Positions 1-6,932 of a stretch of DNA of 10,487 nt are shown piece after piece. A model generated the notes under the pieces. It was not told where the DNA came from, ran no database searches, and saw only the letters and a list, made by a program, of their open reading frames with translations. The translations under genes were made by a program, and so were the position numbers. How positions within the stretch are numbered: the stretch's first letter is position 1; every line of letters starts with the position of its first letter. Where the stretch lies: NCBI GenBank assembly GCA_051745935.1, contig JBNJEM010000248.1, positions 1 to 10,487 of the forward strand, written 5' to 3'. This stretch comes from JBNJEM01 sp051745935. GTDB taxonomy: Bacteria; Planctomycetota; Planctomycetia; Pirellulales; Pirellulaceae.

Positions 1-340
1 GGGTCGCACCTACCCAGAGACCCAGGCCCGGGAGCAGATGTCGCGGTTCCCAGGGAGCGAAACAGACGACAGCACCCTCCCAAATGAAGCGGACCGACAA
101 AAGTCAGAGTTCCCATAGTAGTGATGAACCCGAGCAACATAACTCGGCGGAGCGAAGGGGAACAGGAAGCTAGATGCGAGATGACCAAACCAAGGAAGAT
201 GAAACCAGGTCTGGAATCGCTTCTTCGGGATCGGTTGCCGGCCGTTCGCCTCCAAGGTTGTACTGAACGGCCAGCCATCGGTCCAACCCGCTGCATTTCC
301 AAGACAGTCGGCGCTTATGTGCCATTTTTTTGACTGCGAC
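1..340 (+). mobile_element. Possible remnant of a group II intron-type element (leader region)
   Basis: No intact gene is present. One plus-strand frame reads through about 35 codons (roughly 6-114) into two consecutive stops (TAG TAG), while another frame opens just there at the ATG at 124 and runs to 333 with a basic, Arg/Lys-rich peptide. This arrangement, with the local sequence around 100-160 (CAGAGTTCCCATAGTAGTGA followed shortly by a GGCGGAGCGAAGGGG-type stretch), resembles the sequence that precedes or begins the reverse transcriptase ORF in some bacterial group II introns. That resemblance is from memory. No reverse transcriptase domain follows and no domain V hairpin was seen, so if the assignment is right this is only a fragment. 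The 123-codon minus-strand frame over the same bases has no convincing protein character. Confidence 0.3.
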
Positions 341-560
341 GCCAGTTCCACGTCGCCGTGCGCGCCACAGGTGAGTTCCATCGCCCCTTTACCATTGCTT
401 CCGCGCGGTTTGGACGGTTTTCTCGCCCACTTTCAGCCCGCGTCCTCCACGTTCCCCTTTCCGGCGACTATCAGTTGCTCAAAATGCGTGACGAACCCGC
501 TACGATCAGGCTATAAATCAGGGTGACTGCTTTTGTCTTTTGCCCTTATGTGTTTTTCTG

Positions 561-597
561 GGAGCGAGGCTCATCACGATACGGCCTCGCTCCTTTT
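561..597 (+). terminator. Hairpin plus T-run, likely intrinsic terminator
   Basis: A perfect 10-base inverted repeat, GGAGCGAGGC (561-570) and GCCTCGCTCC (584-593), encloses a 13-base loop and is followed directly by TTTT (594-597). This is the form of a Rho-independent terminator read on the plus strand, though the T-run is short. On the minus strand the stem is followed by A-rich, not T-rich, sequence, so it would serve only rightward transcription. No credible protein gene ends just upstream, so the transcript it would stop is unknown; it may belong to the degraded element to its left or to an unannotated RNA. It could also insulate the peptidase gene that starts at 899. Confidence 0.5.
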
Positions 598-898
598 CGC
601 TCCGAGAAACCATCACCCTACGCCACGACAAGGCGCGGGGTCCAAGATACAATCTACAGAAGCGGGGTAGAGAGCGGGATAGCGGCGGGCTCAAATAATC
701 TGAACCGTCAGCCGGTTAATCCGGTCAGCTAATTTGCGTCCCCGGAAACGCCAATACGAGCAACGATTTGTGACTATTACACCGTGACATGGAATGGGCT
801 CGCACCGTTCGAATAAGGCATTTCATAGCGTCACACGCTCTTCGACGGCCAACGTTGAACGGGTCTTCAATTCTACAAAACGAATGGAAAGTGATTCA
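598..898. other. Gene-free stretch upstream of the S9 peptidase
   Basis: About 300 bases without a supportable gene. The short open frames have no protein-like composition. No convincing -35/-10 pair was found: TTGAAC at 855-860 has no -10 box at normal spacing. A small imperfect dyad lies near 707-730 (AGCCGG, TTAAT, CCGG then GCT) but it is too weak to call. The promoter of the peptidase presumably lies in here. Confidence 0.4.
886..891 (+). promoter_or_regulatory. Ribosome binding site deciding the peptidase start
   Basis: GGAAAG lies 7 bases before the ATG at 899. The longer reading from 794 would add 35 residues of low-hydrophobicity, Ser/Arg-rich sequence in front of the signal peptide, which is unlikely for an exported protein. 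Confidence 0.5.
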
Positions 899-2968
899 AT
901 GAGGATAGTTATTCTCTCTTTGTGTTTCTTTGTCATCGGCCTTGGAGGCGAGGTCGGCGCTACCGATAGTAACGATCAACCTTCCCAAGAGGCGATGCTC
1001 GAAGAAGCGGAGTCCCGACTGCGCGCGATCCACGACCGCAACGAGTTCCGCGCCGAGCAGTTTCGCGGGGACTGGCTGCCTGATAGCTCCGGGTACACGG
1101 TACTGGAATCGGTTCCCGATCGGAAAGAAAAGGTTCGGGTACGTTATGATGTAGACAGCGGAAAACGCACCAAGCTGAGCCCTCAGCAGAAGGACCAGCG
1201 TGGCAAATCTCGCAATATCTCACCGAACGGCGACAAGGTACTATCCTTCGAGGATGGGGATATCTATGTTCGCCATCGGTCTCGTAAAGAGAAAACCCGC
1301 CTCACCACCGGTGGAGCGGACAGCGCCGTGTCGAACAGTCAGGCTGTCTGGAGTCCTGACGGACGATGGATTGCGTTCGTGCAATCGGATAAATCGGACG
1401 TGAGGCTGAGGCCGGTCCTTGTTCCGGATGACCCGACGTATCCGAAAGTCAAGAAAGTCCGGTTTTCTCGAGTGGGCGAGACCATACCGACGCTGCGTGT
1501 CGGTGTCGTCGATTCCCGAGGCGAAGAGACACGCTGGCTCCCGATCTCTATACCCGCGGAGGGCTTCTACTTGGGGCAGGTTGAATGGGCTGGCAACTCA
1601 CACGAACTGCTGGTTGAAAAGCTGAGCCGGTTCCGGGACGAGCGTGAGTTTCTGCTCGCCGATGTGCGCAGCGGAGCTATCCGACGGATCTTTCACGAAT
1701 CCGATCCGGCGTGGGTCGTTGCCAGCTACCGCAAAAACGCCGGACTCACGTGGATTCGCGACGGAGAGGCTTTCATTGTCGTGAGTGAAAAGGCTGGGTG
1801 GCGGCATGCCTATGTCTACTCGCGTGACGGGGAGGAATTAAATCTGCTGACGCCCGGCCCATACGACATTATTGAACGCGCCGTGGTGGACAAGGCAGGA
1901 GGCTGGTTCTACTACTACGCATCACCGGATAATGCAACTCAGAAGTACCTTTATCGCGTACGTTTGGATGGGACTGAAGAGCCCGAGCGAGTTACCCCCT
2001 TAAATCAACCCGGCACTCACGACTATGACTTCTCCCCGGATGCCAAGTGGGCATTCCATACCTATTCGACCTTTGACAGTCCCCCGGTTACCCAACTGGT
2101 GCACTTGGACCAGCACCGTGTCGTACGCGTGCTGGAAGACAATCAACAACTGCGCAAAAAGATGGAGTCGCTGATTGCTCGGCCAACCGAATTCTTTCAG
2201 CTAGACATCGGCGGCGGCGTGGTCATGGATGCATGGATGCTTAAACCCGGTGATTTTGACGCGTCACGGAAGTACCCGGTTTTCGTCTACGTGTACGGGG
2301 AGCCCCATGCCCAGACCGTGCTGGACGCCTGGGGAAGAGTCCATGCCCACTACCACCGCGTCATCGCGGACATGGGGTACCTGGTGGTCTCCATCGACAA
2401 CCGGGGCACTCCGGCACCGAAAGGGGCGGCATGGCGTCGGGCCGTCTTCGGCAGCCTGGGCCCCTTGTCCACGGACGACCAAGCAGCAGGCTTGGAGGAG
2501 CTGAGACGTGGCCGGCCCTACGTTGATTTATCTCGGGTCGGTGTTTGGGGATGGAGCGGCGGCGGCTCGAACACCCTCAACGCGATGTTCCGCAAGCCTG
2601 ATGTCTATCACGTAGGAATTGCCGTGGCCCCGAAGCCACAGCCACGTCTCTATAACGCATGGTTTCAAGAGATTTACATGAACACCCCCGAGGTGAACGC
2701 GGAAGGATACCGTCGGTCGGCGCCCATCAACTTCGCCGAAGGCTTGAAGGGGGACCTGTTGATTATTCACGGTACAGGCGAGACCAACACCCACCTTCAA
2801 ATTACCGAAGGGCTGGTGGACCGCCTGATCGAACTCGACAAGCACTTCGATTACATGGCGTATCCCAATCGTGACCATGGGCTCCGCAAGGGCCACGGCA
2901 CGAAGATGCACCTGCGAATGCTCATGCCCCGGTACCTCATTGATCACCTGCCGCCTGGTCCAGGGTAA
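899..2968 (+). CDS. Secreted S9 family prolyl-oligopeptidase / DPP IV-like serine peptidase
   Basis: A 689-residue exported serine peptidase that should remove dipeptides or cut after proline or alanine in short peptides. The start at 899 is preferred over the ATGs at 804 and 884, since GGAAAG (886-891) sits 7 bases before it and the protein then opens with a clear signal peptide (MRIVILSLCFFVIGLGGEVGA, cut before TDSND). Residues about 60-400 are a WD-like beta-propeller of the DPP IV N-terminal type, with repeated units such as SPDGRWIAF and FSPDAKWAF. Residues about 430-689 are the alpha/beta hydrolase. Visible active-site elements are Tyr466 in VYGEP (oxyanion hole), Ser553 in GWSGGG and His660 in NRDHG. 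The acid position is Glu628 in HGTGETNTH, where human DPP IV has Asp708; spacings Ser-acid 75 and acid-His 32 match the 78 and 32 of DPP IV. Length fits the family. It stands alone on the plus strand and its last 32 bases overlap an opposing small gene. Family assignment is firm; exact specificity is not known. Confidence 0.93.
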   Translation: MRIVILSLCFFVIGLGGEVGATDSNDQPSQEAMLEEAESRLRAIHDRNEFRAEQFRGDWLPDSSGYTVLESVPDRKEKVRVRYDVDSGKRTKLSPQQKDQRGKSRNISPNGDKVLSFEDGDIYVRHRSRKEKTRLTTGGADSAVSNSQAVWSPDGRWIAFVQSDKSDVRLRPVLVPDDPTYPKVKKVRFSRVGETIPTLRVGVVDSRGEETRWLPISIPAEGFYLGQVEWAGNSHELLVEKLSRFRDEREFLLADVRSGAIRRIFHESDPAWVVASYRKNAGLTWIRDGEAFIVVSEKAGWRHAYVYSRDGEELNLLTPGPYDIIERAVVDKAGGWFYYYASPDNATQKYLYRVRLDGTEEPERVTPLNQPGTHDYDFSPDAKWAFHTYSTFDSPPVTQLVHLDQHRVVRVLEDNQQLRKKMESLIARPTEFFQLDIGGGVVMDAWMLKPGDFDASRKYPVFVYVYGEPHAQTVLDAWGRVHAHYHRVIADMGYLVVSIDNRGTPAPKGAAWRRAVFGSLGPLSTDDQAAGLEELRRGRPYVDLSRVGVWGWSGGGSNTLNAMFRKPDVYHVGIAVAPKPQPRLYNAWFQEIYMNTPEVNAEGYRRSAPINFAEGLKGDLLIIHGTGETNTHLQITEGLVDRLIELDKHFDYMAYPNRDHGLRKGHGTKMHLRMLMPRYLIDHLPPGPG

Positions 2969-3167
2969 GCCCACGGCAGCCAAGGTTCTCGTTATAATCG
3001 AAATGCGAAGACATACAGACAATTCGTTCGATGACGCCCGCCCATCGTACCGTAGCACCTGCAAAAAAGAGGGTCACATCCTCGGTAGTAGGAGCATTTT
3101 GCAGGCGACGCTCAAGCTCTTCGACAAATAGCTCCCAATTATCGCACCAACCATCCGCATCTTTCAT
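2937..3167 (-). CDS. Small protein of unknown function, 76 residues, overlapping the peptidase 3' end
   Basis: Not a recognised family. The frame is open to 3350, but the start at 3167 is chosen because AGAGGAAG lies about 8 bases upstream, and the residues further upstream would be the translation of a REP-like palindrome. From this ATG the protein is soluble, acidic and helix-prone at first (DNWELFVEELERRLQ), then has a short strand-rich stretch (VTLFFAGATVRWAGVIERIV) that looks like a small beta-barrel or OB-like segment. The C-terminal third (HFDYNENLGCRGLTLDQAAG) is less protein-like, and its last 32 bases lie antiparallel inside the 3' end of the peptidase gene, so the natural end may have been lost by rearrangement. 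No signal peptide or membrane segment. A longer overlapping minus-strand frame (2528-3064) is a shadow of the peptidase. Moderate confidence that this is or was a real gene. Confidence 0.5.
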   Translation of the reverse strand: MKDADGWCDNWELFVEELERRLQNAPTTEDVTLFFAGATVRWAGVIERIVCMSSHFDYNENLGCRGLTLDQAAGDQ

Positions 3168-3216
3168 CTCGGCTTCCTCTACTGCACGCCATTCTTGTCG
3201 ATCATTGCCAAGGCCG

Positions 3217-3260
3217 AAATGTCCCGTCTTCAGAGAGGGGGAAAGGGGATTGGGACATTT
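3217..3260. repeat. REP-like palindrome (AAATGTCCC / GGGACATTT)
   Basis: A perfect 9-base inverted repeat, AAATGTCCC at 3217-3225 and GGGACATTT at 3252-3260, encloses a 26-base purine-rich spacer. Palindromes ending in GGGACATTT are, as general knowledge, found dispersed near RAYT (REP-associated tyrosine transposase) genes in several phyla. Here it lies about 100 bases beyond the 3' end of a RAYT remnant, as expected for the cognate element. It also sits 50-93 bases upstream of the small gene starting at 3167, so it may affect that gene's transcript. Only one copy is seen in this window. Confidence 0.55.
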
Positions 3261-3362
3261 TTGCGGGCAGGTGAGGCAGGATAGATAAGGGGCATTCGTT
3301 CTTGAGTCTGCGCGACGACATGGCAACCGGTGTCGACGTATTCGTGACACGACGGTGGTGTT

Positions 3363-3566
3363 TCAAGCGGGGCAGCTCTGCCTTAATGGGTGCCCGCGTG
3401 CGCGGAGTGTGTACTGCAGTTCTAGTCTCTCAGCCGTCATAGTGACCGATTCGCGACATCCGAATGGTTTTCCACGTTCGGTACACCGGCGCAACGCTTC
3501 AAACTCCGGAACGGTCAGCGGTTGAGTGGCACGAGTCAGCCAATCCTCGGGACGCGGTACCGGCGA
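3363..3566 (-). pseudogene. RAYT (IS200-like, REP-associated Y1 transposase) C-terminal remnant
   Basis: The minus-strand frame 3683-3363 encodes, from about residue 40, the characteristic C-terminal tail of RAYT transposases: a PVPRPEDW segment, then PLTVPEFEALRRCTERGKPFG, then TAERLELQYTLRARGHP. These match in order and spacing the family pattern W...P(L/Q)T..E(L)EALR..(V/I).RG(R/K)PFG...W...TA..L.L..T(L)R.RGRP. The segment between RGKPFG and TAERL has lost the usual Trp, and the final GRP is GHP, so the tail itself has drifted. The catalytic N-terminal domain (HUH histidines and the Tyr), normally about 150-200 residues upstream, was not found in any frame up to 4085. The gene is therefore truncated and cannot transpose. 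A REP-like palindrome lies just downstream. Residues 1-39 of the frame look non-homologous. Confidence 0.72.
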
Positions 3567-3718
3567 TTGGCAGAGCGCGGAGGGAGGGGATTGGGATGAA
3601 GAAACTTCCTTTAGCTGGCGACGAATTCGCGACAACATCTGCCTTTTGCGGCCTGAAACCATCGAACAGATTTCCCATGTCATCGTCAGCGCAGGCCACG
3701 CTTTAGATCCAGAGGCTG

Positions 3719-4036
3719 CTAAAGTCGCTCGCGCTGACTGATAGGAATTAAACTTGCAAGCAGCTGAATGGCAGGAGCAAAGTCATGCTGCGGATTATGG
3801 TAGCTGGTCCAATTCGGATCTTTCCCTTCAATAACTTCAATAATCGTGTCTGCCACCAGATGAAAATCTTCTATTGGCATTCCAAGGAGCATGTATGAGT
3901 ACTTCTCGGCCGCTTCCTTGGCATATTGGGTCCATTGATGCAGACGATCTGGATGACCGGCGAGCGTTTTGTCTTGTCATGCAAGTGAGCTGCCCATCGC
4001 CAATCCCAACTGCTTCGACGACAAATTACGGTGCAT
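3719..4036 (-). pseudogene. Small unknown gene, probably interrupted by an in-frame TGA
   Basis: The 57-residue frame from ATG 3892 to the stop at 3719 reads as a convincing acidic soluble protein (MLLGMPIEDFHLVADTIIEV ... IQLLASLIPISQRERL). The open frame continues upstream with equally protein-like codons (TLAGHPDRLHQWTQYAKEAA) but has no ATG there, and meets a TGA at 3979-3977. Beyond that stop the same frame stays open to ATGs at 3997 (MGSSLA) and 4036 (MHRNL). The simplest reading is a gene of about 105 residues whose CGA codon has become TGA, as one C-to-T change would produce. The alternatives are a shorter live gene starting at 3892, where the bases upstream show no strong ribosome binding site, or a non-ATG start. 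No known family is recognised and no signal peptide or membrane segment is visible. It lies between the transglutaminase-like gene and the RAYT remnant, in a zone of decay. Confidence 0.45.
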
Positions 4037-4085
4037 ATGATTGCATCAATATTTATCGCCGGAGCAGTAGCGTCTGATCCGGACT

Positions 4086-6854
4086 CTATTTGACCGGTGT
4101 CAATGTGAAGTCCCGGATGGTCACGCCTCTCTGGAAATAGTGACCGCGATAGAACGTCATCATGTTCTTACCCTTTTTCAGCTCGATTTCAACGGGCTTG
4201 AGTTTATCCCACATACCAATCGTATGGGGCAAGTTAATGTCGATCCGATCCGTCGCATCATTGAGCTTGAGAAACAGGTGCTGCTTTGGCGCAGGCGTCA
4301 CCAGCCGGGCGGCGAGTTGATACGTGCCGGCCTTGGGCGCATCGATCGTGTATTCAAACGTATCGGCGCCACCAAAGCGGGTATAGTGCAGCTGCATGCC
4401 GCCAAGATTACTCGCCATGAAGCGGATGACGTCGGTGTTGTTGGTCGGATTGCTGCTGGCCGCCGCCGGGACATGGATCACGCCCTTGTCGTCGACGGTG
4501 ATCTTGCGCTCTGTGTCGGGTATATCCACCTGGGCGACAGCATCTTTCAGTTCGGGCTCGCTCGATTCACCGAGGTCCTCACCGACTGCGTCACGAGCCT
4601 TCGCCTTGAGATCCGCAATAATCATATTCTGCTTGATGCATGCCACGGTGTTCCAAAACCCCGGCACGTCGATCTCATCCACGCTCTGCTTGACATACTT
4701 TCGCATATGCCTGAGTCGAACGTTGTCGTGGTAGCCGTATTGCATTCCCTCGCCCTGGGCCTTCCCGATCCATTGGGCACGTTTCACTTTCATGAACCTC
4801 TGCGGATTCTCACGCGCCTGGGTGCTGGCGAGAAAGTCAAGGTCGGTCGGGTAATGATTGAAAATCGCCTTGTGGCCCGCGCCCCAGCCCCCGCCGAGAC
4901 AGGACGCCCAACCGTGGGGTGTCCAGTGAACCAGGGCGGCATGCCCCGGCTGGGACCTGGCCGTGGTGGGGATGCCGAAGGCACGGAGGATAAACCGCCC
5001 AAAGAATGCCCGCCGACCGCAAATCCCGCCGTTGGCGAGGATATTCTGATACTTCTGCAGATCGGGCCGATCCCAACCCATTTTCTGGAATTTACTGGTG
5101 TAATTGATCTCCGTATTAACGGACTTCACATAACGCCAATCATAGTCGTCCATGGTGACGAGATCCGGCCGGTAGTTGCGCAGCATCTGTCGGCCCCACG
5201 CGCTGATTTTGTCGGGCTCGTCACCGTTGACCACCATCCGCAAACTCCATGTGTCCAGCCCCTCGAAGCCGGGGTCGAGCTCACCGGCGCGGTAAGCCTT
5301 TTCGTAGCTGAGATAGCGCTGGACCGGGTCGGCATACTGGGGCTCATCCCCATCCGCCTCTGGGACGGACAGCTTGATCGCCTCGGCATGCTCCAGGGCG
5401 ACAGCCATCGCCAGCCGCTGGAAGAGGCCTTCCCCGGCCCGCCCGCTCGCTTTCTGGATGGCCTGATAAATCTCAAGCGCGGGTCCATACTTGTTTTCGT
5501 CAGGGCCATCCGCGACCAGCATCTGGATCATCAGTTGCTTATCCGCAAGCAGTTGTTCGATCCGTTGTTCCTGCTTCGGGCCCTGCTCAGCATACCGTGC
5601 AAGCCTGAACGGGGATGCCGATGAAATCACCGCATAGGTGGCAAGTTGTTCGTCGAGCGAATCGCTGGCCAAAAGCTCGTCAACCTTCAGCTTGCGCACC
5701 GCCTGCATGGCGGTCGTCCTGGCCTGGTCCAGAGCATCGGCCTCAACCTTGAGCTCTTTATCCAATTTCGGCTTATTTTTTCTGGCCTGAACGATTCGTT
5801 TTTCGGCTCTGGCAAGTTTTTGCCGGAACTTTACCACATTCTTGTTTGGCTTTTCCAATCGCTTTCGGGCCTCTTCCACAGCTCTGGCCTTGTCTTCGTG
5901 GCCATCATCCATGGCCAGTGCATTCTTCAGCTTCATCTCCGCATCTGCCACGCGACCCGGCGCCTCCTCCACACGCTCCCGCGCGGACCTGAGGCCGGTC
6001 ACTTTGTGCAAATACCCCCGTCGCCACGACCGGTGTTGCACTTGGTAGGTCACCAACTGCAATTTTTGAGCCGCCAAGGCATCCTGACAGGCTTTTTGCT
6101 TCTGGGGATCAATCAACGGCAACTGTTTTTCGATTTCCGCTGAGGCTGCCGCAAGCATCTGTTCGTATTTCCCCCTCAACCGCTGACCATCTTCGGTCAG
6201 CTTTTCGGTCCCGAACGACACCGCACTCTCGGCCTGGAAGCCGATCAGCCCCGGGCCGGGCTTTCCCACCACGGCGGCGCTCAGTTGCGCGTCCGTATAC
6301 GTCTTGTCCGCAAGACCGAACGCGAACGCATCGATGCGCTTACCCCGATTACGGCTGGCAATACCCAAAACTTTTGTACCCGGAGCGTCAACGGTGTAGG
6401 TCAGATCCCCTTGCTTCAATCCGAACCTCTCCGAGAAATTGACCCAAGTATACTCGCCTTCTGCCGTTTTCAGGTTCTTCACTACCTGCCATTGATAATC
6501 ATGGCCGAACACCTTACTAAAAACCATAGTCGCATTTTCGCTACGAACGTATAAGTCATACGTGCCCGCATGAGCAAAAGGCACGCGATAGGTAGCGATG
6601 CGATCGGTTTCTGACTCACCGGGTGCATTGTAACTGTTGTCTCGCGTGCTGATGTAGGCGTAACCGAGCGCTCTGGTATCGGGTTCATAGGTATTCCAAC
6701 CACTCCATATACTGTCCTTCGAATCGGCAGCATTCGCGCTTTGCGTGAAGGCTGTGAGCGCCATCGTGAGGGCCATACACATGCGACAGCACGTCATCGT
6801 TGCCTGTCCCGCCTTCTGGCGCAGACATCGGTTATTTGCTTGGGTGTGAGTCAT
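4086..6854 (-). CDS. Secreted multidomain transglutaminase-like protein with coiled coil and terminal beta-sandwich domains
   Basis: A 922-residue exported protein. The start at 6854 is preferred over the ATG at 6908 because AAAAAGGA lies about 8 bases before it. A signal peptide follows: a basic N-region, then CRMCMALTMALTAFTQSANA cut before ADS. Residues about 49-182 look like a carbohydrate-binding-type beta-sandwich (IATYRVPFAHAGTYDLYVRS, RIDAFAFGL). Residues about 207-392 are highly charged and helical with long coiled-coil stretches. Residues about 582-700 carry a transglutaminase/papain-like core: Cys612 in GGICGRRAFFGRFILRAFGI and His638 in QPGHAALVHWTPHGW; the usual Asp about 15 residues later is not apparent (WASCLGGGW instead). 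Residues about 805-922 are a second beta-sandwich (FEYTIDAPKAGTYQLAARL to the end). Bacterial proteins of this fold mostly act as peptidases or amidases rather than cross-linkers. It is the last gene of the operon, 78 bases behind the esterase gene. Fold assignment is moderately sure; enzymatic activity and substrate are unknown. Confidence 0.72.
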   Translation of the reverse strand: MTHTQANNRCLRQKAGQATMTCCRMCMALTMALTAFTQSANAADSKDSIWSGWNTYEPDTRALGYAYISTRDNSYNAPGESETDRIATYRVPFAHAGTYDLYVRSENATMVFSKVFGHDYQWQVVKNLKTAEGEYTWVNFSERFGLKQGDLTYTVDAPGTKVLGIASRNRGKRIDAFAFGLADKTYTDAQLSAAVVGKPGPGLIGFQAESAVSFGTEKLTEDGQRLRGKYEQMLAAASAEIEKQLPLIDPQKQKACQDALAAQKLQLVTYQVQHRSWRRGYLHKVTGLRSARERVEEAPGRVADAEMKLKNALAMDDGHEDKARAVEEARKRLEKPNKNVVKFRQKLARAEKRIVQARKNKPKLDKELKVEADALDQARTTAMQAVRKLKVDELLASDSLDEQLATYAVISSASPFRLARYAEQGPKQEQRIEQLLADKQLMIQMLVADGPDENKYGPALEIYQAIQKASGRAGEGLFQRLAMAVALEHAEAIKLSVPEADGDEPQYADPVQRYLSYEKAYRAGELDPGFEGLDTWSLRMVVNGDEPDKISAWGRQMLRNYRPDLVTMDDYDWRYVKSVNTEINYTSKFQKMGWDRPDLQKYQNILANGGICGRRAFFGRFILRAFGIPTTARSQPGHAALVHWTPHGWASCLGGGWGAGHKAIFNHYPTDLDFLASTQARENPQRFMKVKRAQWIGKAQGEGMQYGYHDNVRLRHMRKYVKQSVDEIDVPGFWNTVACIKQNMIIADLKAKARDAVGEDLGESSEPELKDAVAQVDIPDTERKITVDDKGVIHVPAAASSNPTNNTDVIRFMASNLGGMQLHYTRFGGADTFEYTIDAPKAGTYQLAARLVTPAPKQHLFLKLNDATDRIDINLPHTIGMWDKLKPVEIELKKGKNMMTFYRGHYFQRGVTIRDFTLTPVK

Positions 6855-6932
6855 GGTATATTCCTTTTTCGGCAGTCGTTCACATTGATTCAGATCGATT
6901 GCCTTCACTTGTTTTTTTGCTGCTGATTCTTA

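Noticed and set aside
855..879. Candidate promoter TTGAAC ... TACAAA before the peptidase
   Set aside because: The spacer is only 13 bases, too short for a sigma70-type promoter.
2528..3064. 178-codon minus-strand frame across the peptidase C-terminus
   Set aside because: It covers the catalytic Ser, acid and His codons of the peptidase in antisense. The 76-residue frame next to it has the better start and protein character.
3977..3979. TGA read-through or selenocysteine at the internal stop of the small gene
   Set aside because: No hairpin of SECIS type was seen after it, and a plain C-to-T change of an Arg codon explains it. The other genes in the window show no sign of a recoded TGA.
4140..5624. 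494-codon plus-strand open frame opposite the transglutaminase-like gene
   Set aside because: It is antisense to a gene with signal peptide, ribosome binding site and recognisable Cys/His motifs. Its own translation is His/Arg/Leu-rich without domains.
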